A program made the position numbers and the translations under genes. From Alphaproteobacteria bacterium (GTDB lineage Bacteria > Pseudomonadota > Alphaproteobacteria > Micropepsales > Micropepsaceae), in NCBI GenBank assembly GCA_016124385.1, contig WGNU01000006.1, positions 62,001-126,000 of the forward strand: DNA of 64,000 nt, written 5' to 3'. The notes beneath the pieces were generated by a model, which saw nothing but the letters and a program-made list of their open reading frames with translations, was not told the DNA's origin and made no database searches. This document shows, one piece after another, positions 1 to 7,709 of this stretch. Position 1 is the first letter of the stretch; each line of letters opens with the position of its first letter.

Positions 1-88
1 CGTGAATGGCGGGTTCTTCCGCCTGGGCGGCGCCCGCCGCCATTGCCAATGCCGCGGCGGCCAACAGGGCCGCGTTCCGTGCCGTCAT
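1..88 (-). CDS. N-terminus of an exported protein (partial, runs off the left edge)
   Basis: Only the first 29 codons are present. They read as a classic Sec signal peptide: a short basic start (MTARN), an Ala/Leu-rich core and an AQA cleavage motif followed by EEPAIH. The ATG at 88 is preferred over the one at 94 because a GGGGG ribosome-binding site sits 7 bases upstream of it. The mature protein lies outside the window, so its function cannot be named. The Zur-like operator about 50 bp upstream suggests a zinc-regulated periplasmic or outer-membrane protein, for example a zinc-binding protein or receptor. That is inference from context only. Confidence 0.65.
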   Translation of the reverse strand, partial: MTARNAALLAAAALAMAAGAAQAEEPAIH

Positions 89-130
89 CGTCATTCCCCC
101 AAACGCATTGTCCGTGTCAGAAGGGATTGG

Positions 131-149
131 TATGTTATAATGTAACATA
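131..149. promoter_or_regulatory. Zur-like zinc-uptake operator
   Basis: A perfect inverted repeat, TATGTTA-TAATG-TAACATA, lies in an otherwise GC-rich gap. It matches the alphaproteobacterial Zur box pattern (GTTATnnnATAAC-like cores). It is centred about 52 bp upstream of the minus-strand exported-protein start at 88, where a repressor would block the promoter. No other AT-rich palindrome is seen in this gap. The assignment rests on motif resemblance and position. Confidence 0.55.
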
Positions 150-184
150 TGACAAGGGGCGTGATGCGGTAGGTCCGGTCCGTC

Positions 185-268
185 TCGTCATCGCCCGCCG
201 CTGTGCGGGCGATCCATGGTTTCCGGCCGATGTGAGGCCCTGGACCACCCGCATGCGCGGGTGGTGAC
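185..268. repeat. Family A palindromic repeat, copy 1
   Basis: This element of about 84 bp holds two hairpins: a TCGCCCG...CGGGCGA stem, then a perfect 9-bp stem (ACCACCCGC/GCGGGTGGT) at 245-266. The terminal 28 bp (241-268) are identical to 35821-35848, and the first hairpin is closely similar to that in copy 2. It lies between the 3' end of rnr and the exported-protein promoter. It looks like a REP-type intergenic repeat and could form RNA hairpins at the start of the gap. Confidence 0.75.
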
Positions 269-294
269 AGATGGATTGGCGGGAGACCGTGTGG

Positions 295-2652
295 CTAGCG
301 CCGTCGCTTGCGCTTGGAGTGCGGCGGGCGCTGTCCCCGGCGTTTTCCCGTCGGGCGTTCGGATTTTTCCGCGTTGAGGTTCTCGAGCAATTCGAGCCTC
401 AAGCCCCCCGTCACCGGGGCCGCCTCGCGGACGATGACGCGCACAGGATCGCCGAGGCGATGCCGCGTGCCGGTCTCATCGCCGATGAGCGCGTGCAGGC
501 GCTCGTCGTGGCGGAAGAATTCGCGGCCGAGCGCGCGGATCGGCACCATGCCGTCGGCGCCGGTCTCATCCAGCCGCACGAAGAGGCCGAAGCGCGTGAC
601 GCCGGTGATGCGGCCGGTGAGTTCGGCGCCGAGGCGATCCTGGAGATAGGCGGCCAGATAGCGCGCGATGGAATCGCGCTCGGCCGCCATCGAGCGGCGC
701 TCGGTTAAGGAGATCTGCTCGGCGATCGAGGCAAGGCCCGCGATCTCGCGGTCGGTGAGGCCGTCATCGCCCATCTTCAGCGCACGGATCAACGCGCGGT
801 GGACGATGAGGTCGGCGTAGCGGCGGATGGGCGAGGTGAAATGCGCGTAGCGGCGCAGATTGAGGCCGAAATGGCCGCCGTTCTCGGGCGCGTATTCGGC
901 CTGGGCCTGCGTCCTCAGCGTCACTTCGTTGATCATATGGATGTGCGGCGTGCCGGCCGCGCGCGCGATCAGGCGGTTGAACGTGTCGGGCTTGATTACC
1001 TGGCCGAGCGTGAAGGAGAGGCCGATCGATTTCATGACCTCGGCGAAGGCCGACAGCTTCTCGCGCGTGGGCTCGGCATGGACGCGGTAGATAAGGGGCG
1101 TGCGGTGCTTCTCCAGCTCCTCGGCGGCGGCGACATTCGCCTGGATCATGAATTCCTCGATGAGCTTCATGGAATCCAAGGACTGGCGCGGCTCGATGGC
1201 GCGGACATTGCCGGCGTCATCCAAATGCACGCGGTGCTCGGGCAGATCGAGGTCCAAGGGTCCCCGTGCATCGCGGGCGCGTTTGAGGATCGCGTAGGCC
1301 GCCCAGAGGGGTTTCAGGATCGGCTCGAGGAGCGGCTGGGTCTTCTCGTCCGGGTGGCCGTCGATCGCCTGCTGCACCTGCTGATAGGACAGCTTGGCGG
1401 CGGAGCGCATGATGCCGCGCGTGAAGCTGTGGCGTTTCTTGGCGCCGGATTTGTCGAACACCATGCGGACGGCAAGGCACGGGCGATCGACCGCCTCCTT
1501 CAGCGAGCAGAGCTCGTTCGAGAGATGCTCGGGCAGCATCGGCACGACGCGGTCCGGAAAATACGTCGAGTTGCCGCGCTTCAGCGCCTCGCGGTCGAGG
1601 GGCGAGCCGGGCGTCACGTACCCCGCGACATCGGCGATGGCGACGATGACGATGGCGCCGCCCTCGTTGTTCTTGTCATCGTCGGGCGCGGCCCAGACCG
1701 CGTCGTCGTGATCGCGCGCATCGACCGGGTCGATCGTGATGAGCGGGATCGGGCGCAAATCTTCCCGGCCCTTCGCGCGGATGGGCTTGGCCTTTTCGGC
1801 GTCGGCCACCACCTCGGGCGGGAACTGATCGGGAAGGCCGTGCGCGTGGATCGCGATGAGGCTGATCGCGCCCGGCCGCTCGAAGGTGCCGAGGTTCTCG
1901 ATCACCTTGCCGCGCGGCAGGCCGTGGAGGCGCCCGGCCATTGGCGCGACGAGCACGAGGTCGTTGGCCTTGGCGCCCAGATCGTCGCCCTTGCCGATCG
2001 CGAGTTCGAGCTTCGATTTGCGATCGACGGGGCGGACGCGCAACTCGCCGCGCGCGCGGACCATGACGCCCAGCACGTGATGCGCGCTCTGGCCGAGGCG
2101 CTTCATCACCGTGGCATCGTAGGAGCCGTCTTCGTTCTGCGAGAGCCGGGCGAGCACGCGATCGCCGATCCCGAGGGCGGGACCGGCCAAACGCTCGCGG
2201 CCGCGCGGCGGCGCGAGCGTGATCCGGGGCGGGGCGTCCTCGCGCTTCCATTGCGTCGGGCGCGCGTGGAGGTCGCCGTCGGCGTCCGCCTCGATGATCT
2301 CAAGAACCGTCACGTCCGGCAGGCGGCCGGCGGGCGCGAAGCGGCGGCCGCTGCCGCGCTCGATCGCGCCGTCGTCTTCCAGTTCGCGGAGGAACCCCTT
2401 CAGTGCCTCGCGCGCGGCGCCCTTCAGGCCCATGGCCTTGGCGAGCGCGCGCTTGTCGGCGCCGGGATGTTCCTTCAGGTACGCGGCGACCGCGTCCTTG
2501 GTGAGTTCACCTGAAGCGCGCTTGCCGTTCGTCGTCCTCCCCCGTGTGCGGGGGAGGAGCGCATCGGAGGGGGACGAGCGAGCCTTATCCGTCGGCTTTG
2601 GCTTTCGGCTTCGGCTTGGCTTTTGATTTGGCGGCGGGCTTTTTCGCGCCAT
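295..2652 (-). CDS. rnr: Ribonuclease R (exoribonuclease II family)
   Basis: A processive 3'-5' exoribonuclease for structured RNA. The 785 residues show a winged-helix region (about 50-105), cold-shock OB domains (about 110-290), the catalytic RNB domain starting with the Asp cluster DPVDARDHDD at 308-317, an S1 domain (about 670-755) and a basic Lys/Arg tail. The ATG at 2652 overlaps the end of topA by 68 bp. No ATG, GTG or TTG lies in frame between it and the winged helix, so this start is kept. As a result residues 26-42 are encoded by a family B palindromic repeat, which is odd. The topA-rnr order on one strand suggests co-transcription. Confidence 0.93.
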   Translation of the reverse strand: MARKSPPPNQKPSRSRKPKPTDKARSSPSDALLPRTRGRTTNGKRASGELTKDAVAAYLKEHPGADKRALAKAMGLKGAAREALKGFLRELEDDGAIERGSGRRFAPAGRLPDVTVLEIIEADADGDLHARPTQWKREDAPPRITLAPPRGRERLAGPALGIGDRVLARLSQNEDGSYDATVMKRLGQSAHHVLGVMVRARGELRVRPVDRKSKLELAIGKGDDLGAKANDLVLVAPMAGRLHGLPRGKVIENLGTFERPGAISLIAIHAHGLPDQFPPEVVADAEKAKPIRAKGREDLRPIPLITIDPVDARDHDDAVWAAPDDDKNNEGGAIVIVAIADVAGYVTPGSPLDREALKRGNSTYFPDRVVPMLPEHLSNELCSLKEAVDRPCLAVRMVFDKSGAKKRHSFTRGIMRSAAKLSYQQVQQAIDGHPDEKTQPLLEPILKPLWAAYAILKRARDARGPLDLDLPEHRVHLDDAGNVRAIEPRQSLDSMKLIEEFMIQANVAAAEELEKHRTPLIYRVHAEPTREKLSAFAEVMKSIGLSFTLGQVIKPDTFNRLIARAAGTPHIHMINEVTLRTQAQAEYAPENGGHFGLNLRRYAHFTSPIRRYADLIVHRALIRALKMGDDGLTDREIAGLASIAEQISLTERRSMAAERDSIARYLAAYLQDRLGAELTGRITGVTRFGLFVRLDETGADGMVPIRALGREFFRHDERLHALIGDETGTRHRLGDPVRVIVREAAPVTGGLRLELLENLNAEKSERPTGKRRGQRPPHSKRKRRR
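2535..2573. repeat. Family B palindromic repeat, copy 1, inside the rnr reading frame
   Basis: A perfect palindrome (CCTCCCCCG/CGGGGGAGG arms, 2536-2557) is followed by the family's conserved CGGAGGGGG block at 2565-2573. Compared with the copy at 10021 the middle hairpin is shortened. It lies wholly inside the open frame that starts rnr, encoding roughly PSDALLPRTRGR, and only 12 bp beyond the topA stop. Confidence 0.7.
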
Positions 2653-5233
2653 TCGCTTTCACCGCGTCCTTCTTGGCAGCTGGTTTGGCCGAGGCTTTGC
2701 TCTTGGCGGCAGCGCGCTTGGGCTTCTTCTTGCCGCCCCCCTTCTCGGCGCGTTCGGCGATGAGCGCAATGGCCTCCTCGAGTGTGACGGCTTCGGGCGC
2801 GATGGTGGCGGGAAGCGTCGCGTTCACCGCGCCGTCGCTCACGTAAGGGCCGTAGCGGCCGGAGAAGACCTGGATCGTGCCGCCGGTCGCGGGGTTCTCG
2901 CCGAGCGCGCGGAGCGGCTCGGGCCCGCGCCGCTTGAAGCCTTTCTTCGCTTTCTCGGCCAAGAGCGTCACGGCGCGGTTGATGCCGACGTCGAAGACGT
3001 CCTCGAAGCTGTCGAGCGATGCGTATTGCTTGCCCATGTTGACGTAGGGCCCGTAGCGGCCGAGCCCTGCGACGATCGTCTCGCCGGTTTCGGGATGGGC
3101 GCCGATCTCGCGCGGCAGCGACAAGAGCTTCAGCGCGAGTTCGAGCTCGACGTCGTCGGGCTTGACGCCCTTGGGCAGGCCCGCGCGCTTGGGTTTCTCG
3201 CCGTCCTCGCCCTTGCCGAGCTGGAGATAGGGGCCGAAGCGGCCGGCCTTCAGCTCCACTTCCTCGCCCGTTTCGGGATCAAGGCCGAGCACGCGGTTGG
3301 CGGTGCCCGAGCCTTCCGCATCGGCCGCGAGGGGGCGCGTATAGGAGCAATCGGGATAGTTCGAGCAGCCGATAAAGGCGCCGAAGCGCGAGAGCTTCAA
3401 ACCGAGACGCCCGCCGCCGCAGGAGGGGCAGACGCGCGGGTCCTTGCCGTCTTCCTTCGGCGTGAAGAGGTGCGGGCCGAGGATCGAATCGATCACGTCG
3501 AGCACGTCCTTGACGCGCAGCTCGGAGATTTCATCGACATGCGCGTTGAAGTCGCGCCAGAACTCGGCGAGCAAGTCGCGCCAGCCGAGCTTGCCGTCCG
3601 AGACGAGGTCGAGCTTTTCCTCCAAATCCGCCGTGAAGTCGAAGGCGACGTATTTCTTGAAGAAGCTGGCGAGGAAGGCCGTCACGAGCCGGCCCTTGTC
3701 CTCGGGGAAGAAGCGGTTCTTCTCCATCCGCACATAGGCGCGCTCGCGCAGCACGGAAAGGATCGAGGCATAGGTCGAGGGCCGGCCGATGCCGAGTTCC
3801 TCAAGCTTCTTGACGAGACTCGCTTCCGAATAGCGGGGCGGCGGCTCGGTGAAATGCTGCTCGGGCTTGACCGATTGGCGCGCGACCGCTTCGCCCGGCG
3901 CCATTTTCGGCAGGCGGCCGCCGTCTTCCTCGTCGGCATCGTCGCGGCCTTCCTGATAGACCGCCAGGAACCCGTCGAAGAGGATGACCTGGCCGGTCGC
4001 GCGCAGGCCCACCTTGCCGTCGCCCGACAACATTTCGATGGTCGTGCGCTCGATCTCGGCGCTCTCCATCTGGCAGGCGATCGTGCGCTTCCAGATGAGA
4101 TCGTAGAGCGCGGCCTGATCGGCCTGGAGGTATTTGCGCACGTCCTGCGGGCGGCGCGAGGCCTCGGTCGGGCGGATCGCCTCGTGCGCTTCCTGGGCGT
4201 TGCGGGCCTTGGTCTTATAGGCACGCGGCACCTCCGGCACGTAGCGGGCGCCGAATTCCTTGCCGATCACGCGGCGGATTTCGCTGCGCGCTTCGGGCGC
4301 GAGGTCCACGCCGTCGGTCCGCATATAAGTAATGAGTCCCTGCGTCTCGCCGCCGATGGCGACGCCCTCATAGAGGCGCTGGGCGATCTGCATGGTCTGC
4401 TTGGCCGAAAAGCCAAATTTGCGCGCGGCTTCCTGCTGCAGGGTCGAGGTGATGAAAGGGGGCGAGGGGTGGCGCTTAGCGGGTTTCGCCTCGACGGTCG
4501 CGACTTTGAACTGCGCCGCCTCGATCTTGGCGACGGCATCCTTGGCCGCGGCCTCGTTGCCGAGCGAGAATTTGTCGAGCTTCGCCCCGTCGAGCGTGAC
4601 GAGCCGGGCCGTCACGTCCTCGCCGCCGGCCGTCCGCATCAAGGCATCGATCGTCCAATATTCGCGGGCGGTGAACGCCTCGATCTCCTGCTCGCGGTCG
4701 ACGATGAGGCGCAGTGCCACCGACTGCACGCGGCCGGCCGAACGCGCGCCGGGGAGCTTGCGCCACAGCACTGGGGACAGCGTGAAGCCCACCAAATAGT
4801 CGAGCGCGCGGCGGGCGAGATAGGCGTCGACCAATTCCTGATCGAGCGCGCGGGGATGAGCCATCGCCTCGGCGACCGCTGATTTCGTGATCGCGTTGAA
4901 GACCACGCGCTCGACGGGGAGGCTTTTCAGCACGCCCTTCTGGCGCAGCACTTCCAGCACGTGCCAGGAAATAGCCTCGCCCTCGCGGTCGGGGTCGGTC
5001 GCGAGGATCAGCCGCTCGGCCGATTTCGCCGCATCCGCGATCTCCTTCAGCCGCTTGGCGGCCTTAGGATCGACCTCCCAGCTCATCGCGAAATCGCTGT
5101 CGGGCAGGACCGAGCCGTTCTTGGCGGGCAAATCGCGGACATGGCCGTAGCTCGGCACGACCTCATAGTCCTTGCCGAGATACTTATTGATCGTCTTGGC
5201 CTTGGCAGGCGACTCGACAACCACAAGTTTCAT
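2585..5233 (-). CDS. topA: DNA topoisomerase I
   Basis: Type IA topoisomerase relaxing negative supercoils. The 882 residues begin MKLVVVESPAKAKTI, the standard start of the Toprim domain, with the metal motif DPDRE at 80-84 and the catalytic tyrosine at 303 in TYMRTDG. A four-cysteine zinc ribbon (CPSC...CSNYPDC) near 600 is followed by two further topoisomerase C-terminal repeats and a Lys/Ala-rich tail of about 55 residues typical of alphaproteobacterial TopA. It is the upstream partner of rnr; its stop codon falls within the 5' end of rnr. Confidence 0.97.
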   Translation of the reverse strand: MKLVVVESPAKAKTINKYLGKDYEVVPSYGHVRDLPAKNGSVLPDSDFAMSWEVDPKAAKRLKEIADAAKSAERLILATDPDREGEAISWHVLEVLRQKGVLKSLPVERVVFNAITKSAVAEAMAHPRALDQELVDAYLARRALDYLVGFTLSPVLWRKLPGARSAGRVQSVALRLIVDREQEIEAFTAREYWTIDALMRTAGGEDVTARLVTLDGAKLDKFSLGNEAAAKDAVAKIEAAQFKVATVEAKPAKRHPSPPFITSTLQQEAARKFGFSAKQTMQIAQRLYEGVAIGGETQGLITYMRTDGVDLAPEARSEIRRVIGKEFGARYVPEVPRAYKTKARNAQEAHEAIRPTEASRRPQDVRKYLQADQAALYDLIWKRTIACQMESAEIERTTIEMLSGDGKVGLRATGQVILFDGFLAVYQEGRDDADEEDGGRLPKMAPGEAVARQSVKPEQHFTEPPPRYSEASLVKKLEELGIGRPSTYASILSVLRERAYVRMEKNRFFPEDKGRLVTAFLASFFKKYVAFDFTADLEEKLDLVSDGKLGWRDLLAEFWRDFNAHVDEISELRVKDVLDVIDSILGPHLFTPKEDGKDPRVCPSCGGGRLGLKLSRFGAFIGCSNYPDCSYTRPLAADAEGSGTANRVLGLDPETGEEVELKAGRFGPYLQLGKGEDGEKPKRAGLPKGVKPDDVELELALKLLSLPREIGAHPETGETIVAGLGRYGPYVNMGKQYASLDSFEDVFDVGINRAVTLLAEKAKKGFKRRGPEPLRALGENPATGGTIQVFSGRYGPYVSDGAVNATLPATIAPEAVTLEEAIALIAERAEKGGGKKKPKRAAAKSKASAKPAAKKDAVKANGAKKPAAKSKAKPKPKAKADG

Positions 5234-5494
5234 GAGATGCCTATCTCTCTCGTCGGGGGCGAGGGGTTCCGGGAGCGCGCGGTGCCGGACGCGTTGGGCG
5301 CGAGACGTTGGTGACGCGCCCGCCCGCTGTCAACCCGCAAATCGGCGGACGGTTCAGGCGAACGGGCCGGGAGAGGGCACTGGAAGGGGAAAAATTCCTC
5401 TCCTGCGCGAGCCCGTGATACGATACACCTCTTGGTCGCGCACGTGTTGCGTGCTATTGGACGCTTGTGCAACTTCTGAAAAGGTCCAGCCTCC

Positions 5495-5746
5495 ATGGCC
5501 TCCGTTCCCTCGCGCGCCCCGCAAGAGCCTCAAGCCAAAGAGAATGAGGGGCTTTCGCCCAGCGAGGTCGAGCGACTCCAGTATCTCTTTGAGATGCTGG
5601 CGGAGCTGCGGCGGGTCTCGCTCGGTGGGGAGCACAAATTCCTCGCCTATCTGATCGAGATGGCGGCGAACGAATCCGCGCGGCTGCTCAAGGGCTCGTC
5701 CAGCCAGGGCCGGCGGCGGGGCGCCAAGCCCTCAAGCGCCGCCTAA
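5495..5746 (+). CDS. Small conserved-looking hypothetical protein (83 aa)
   Basis: The 83-residue product is predicted to be mainly helical (EVERLQYLFEMLAELRR, then FLAYLIEMAANE) with a basic Arg/Lys-rich end. It has no signal peptide or membrane segment. Its composition (many Glu, Leu and Arg, few rare residues) is that of a genuine protein, and it fills the gap between two well-defined minus-strand genes. Its TAA overlaps the dprA stop by 4 bp. I do not recognise a family; a small regulatory or scaffold helix-bundle protein is possible. Confidence 0.6.
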   Translation: MASVPSRAPQEPQAKENEGLSPSEVERLQYLFEMLAELRRVSLGGEHKFLAYLIEMAANESARLLKGSSSQGRRRGAKPSSAA

Positions 5747-6867
5747 GGCGATTCTTCCAGGCGACTCACCGTGCCGCCGGGATGGCGGCGGGCGAGGCCG
5801 GCGATTTCCAGTTCCAGCAGCAATGTCGCGATCTCGCCGGCCGGCGCGCCCAGATCGCGGGCGAGCGCGTCGATGCCGGTCGGGGCGGGAGCGAGCCGGG
5901 CGAGGAGCTGCGCGCGCAGGTCGTCCGCGCGGGCCTCGTCCAGTTCCTCGAGCGCCGGTTCGCTGAGCGCGCCCGGCGCTGGGCGCCGGGCGTAGGGGGC
6001 GGTGAGGACGTTCAGAACATCGGCGGCGGTTTCGGTTAGCACTGCGCCGTTGCGCAGGAGCTGATTGCAGCCCTTCGCGCGCGCATCGAGCGGAGAGCCC
6101 GGCACCGCGAAGACCTCGCGGCCCTGTTCGCCCGCGAGGCGCGCGGTGATGAGCGAGCCCGAATTCATCGCCGCCTCGACGACGATCACGCCGCGCGCGA
6201 GGCCTGAGATGATCCGGTTGCGGCGGGGGAAGTGCTGGGCGACCGGCGCGAAGCCGATCGGCATCTCGCTGAGGATCGCGCCGGATCCACGGATCTTGCC
6301 ATAGAGCGCTGCGTTGTCGGGCGGATAGATGTTGTCGATGCCGCCCGCGAGCACGGCGGCGGTGCCGGTTTGAAGGCTGCCTTCATGCGCGGCGGTATCG
6401 ATGCCGCGCGCGAGCCCTGAGGCGATCAGCCAGCCGGCCTCGCCCAGCTCCCGCGCGAGGGCGCGCGCAAGATTGCGGCCGTTGGTCGAAGCGTTCCTTG
6501 CGCCGACGATCGCGACGGTGTCGCGCGTCAACAGCGCCGGATCGCCCAGCACCCAGAGGAGCGGCGGCGGCGGATCGAGCGCGGCGAGGGGCTCCGGAAA
6601 ATGGGGATCGCCCATGGCCAAGAGCGTCGCGCCCATTGCCGCGCCGTCCGCGCATTCCTTATCGATCGCGCGTTCGCTCGCGATGCCAAGCGCCCGCGCA
6701 CGGCCGGCCCGGCGCGCGAGATCGGGGAGCGCGGAGAGCGCGGACTTCGCGGTGCCGAAACGCTGCAGCAGCGCGAAAAACGTACGCGGGCCCACGTTTT
6801 CCGAGCGCAGGAGACGCAGCCAGGCGCGGCGATCTTCCTCGCTCAGGGGCGCTGCGGCCTCAATCAC
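5743..6867 (-). CDS. dprA: DNA-processing protein A
   Basis: DprA loads RecA on incoming single-stranded DNA during natural transformation. The 374 residues show an N-terminal helix-hairpin segment, the Rossmann-like core with VAIVGARNAS and GLARGIDTAAHEGS, the FPRRNRIISGL motif and a small C-terminal winged-helix-like domain that ends LARRHPGGTVSRLEE. Its length is normal for the family. It lies between topA and plsY as in many alphaproteobacteria. It ends in a 4-bp convergent overlap with the small gene at 5495. Confidence 0.95.
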   Translation of the reverse strand: MIEAAAPLSEEDRRAWLRLLRSENVGPRTFFALLQRFGTAKSALSALPDLARRAGRARALGIASERAIDKECADGAAMGATLLAMGDPHFPEPLAALDPPPPLLWVLGDPALLTRDTVAIVGARNASTNGRNLARALARELGEAGWLIASGLARGIDTAAHEGSLQTGTAAVLAGGIDNIYPPDNAALYGKIRGSGAILSEMPIGFAPVAQHFPRRNRIISGLARGVIVVEAAMNSGSLITARLAGEQGREVFAVPGSPLDARAKGCNQLLRNGAVLTETAADVLNVLTAPYARRPAPGALSEPALEELDEARADDLRAQLLARLAPAPTGIDALARDLGAPAGEIATLLLELEIAGLARRHPGGTVSRLEESP

Positions 6868-6939
6868 GGGCGTTGATCTCCCTCAATGAAGCGCCGGTCG
6901 TGTCGCGCCAGCCTTCCCGCCGACAGTGTGGAGGGAACC

Positions 6940-7035
6940 ATGACCGACTTCGATACTCTTTACCTTGGCTTCGTGATCGGCGGGATGGTCACGTTCGGGA
7001 TGACGCTTTTCATCGTGAGCCGGATCGCGCGCTAG
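6940..7035 (+). CDS. Single-pass membrane microprotein (31 aa)
   Basis: A short open frame with a good GGAGG ribosome-binding site 5 bases before the ATG. The peptide starts MTDFDTLYLG, continues as one hydrophobic helix rich in Gly, Phe, Met and Val, and ends SRIAR. That gives a charge arrangement of acidic outside and basic inside, typical of a one-segment inner-membrane peptide. It sits between dprA (divergent) and plsY (convergent), and its TAG shares a CTAG with the plsY stop. No family is recognised. The ribosome-binding site and clean topology are the support. Confidence 0.6.
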   Translation: MTDFDTLYLGFVIGGMVTFGMTLFIVSRIAR

Positions 7036-7709
7036 GCGCTCTTGGCGGCCTCGCCGATGCGCGGCTCGGTGCCGGCCAGGATGCGCTGAATGTTGGCGCG
7101 GTGCGTATAGAAAATGAGCGCGGTGAGGAGGAGCGCGGCCCCCGCGATCAGATACTCATCGCCGAGCCAGAGGAAGACCGGGCTCAGCGCCGCCGCGACC
7201 AGGGCCGAGAGGGATGACATGCGGGTCAAGCCCGCCGTCACCAGCCAGGTCGCGCAGGCCGCGAGCCCCACATGCGGCGAGAGCGCGAGCAGCGTTCCCA
7301 GGAACGTCGCCACACCCTTACCGCCCTTGAAGCCCAGCCAGACGGGAAACACATGACCCGCGAAGGACGCGATGGCCGCCAGGACGGCGAGCGCCGAGCC
7401 GCCCCAGGGATAGGTGCCGGTCAGGAGATGCGGGATCGTGCCGTCTGCGACGAGCACCGCGAATGCGCCCTTGCCGCCATCGCAGAGCAGCGTTGCCGCC
7501 GCGATCCAGCGATTGCCGGTGCGCAGCACGTTCGTCGCGCCGATATTGCCCGAGCCGATAGCGCGGACATCGCCTAGGCCCGCCCAGCGCGTGAAGAGGA
7601 GGCCGAAGGGGATCGAGCCCATCAGATAGCCGAACACCATCGCCGCCGCGTAATAGGGCAGGCTCAGCTCCCAGGAAATCGGCTGCAGCGTGTCAACGGG
7701 CATCGTCAT
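7032..7709 (-). CDS. plsY: Acyl-phosphate:glycerol-3-phosphate acyltransferase
   Basis: Integral membrane enzyme that moves the acyl group from acyl-phosphate (made by PlsX) to glycerol-3-phosphate, the first step of phospholipid synthesis. The 225-residue protein has the family motifs GSIPFGLL, GSGNIGATNVLR and GFKGGKGVATFLG and about six hydrophobic segments. The ATG at 7709 is chosen because GGAAGG lies just upstream; a second ATG at 7703 is possible. The start overlaps the end of the pyrC homologue by 17 bp, so translation is probably coupled in a pyrB-pyrC-plsY transcript. Confidence 0.95.
   Translation of the reverse strand: MTMPVDTLQPISWELSLPYYAAAMVFGYLMGSIPFGLLFTRWAGLGDVRAIGSGNIGATNVLRTGNRWIAAATLLCDGGKGAFAVLVADGTIPHLLTGTYPWGGSALAVLAAIASFAGHVFPVWLGFKGGKGVATFLGTLLALSPHVGLAACATWLVTAGLTRMSSLSALVAAALSPVFLWLGDEYLIAGAALLLTALIFYTHRANIQRILAGTEPRIGEAAKSA

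Noticed and set aside
799..2514. 571-codon open frame antisense to rnr
   Set aside because: Arg/Glu/Asp-rich mirror frame of a high-GC gene with no motif or ribosome-binding site; the minus-strand RNase R accounts for the DNA.
2520..2580. CRISPR-like or terminator reading of the GC palindromes
   Set aside because: No regularly spaced direct repeats and no U-tract; copies are scattered single or paired elements, which fits REP-type repeats.
3026..4882. 618-codon open frame antisense to topA
   Set aside because: Same GC-driven mirror effect; composition is not protein-like and topA motifs are on the other strand.
5234..5494. tRNA or small gene between topA and the 83-residue protein
   Set aside because: No cloverleaf or supported frame; appears to be leader DNA only.
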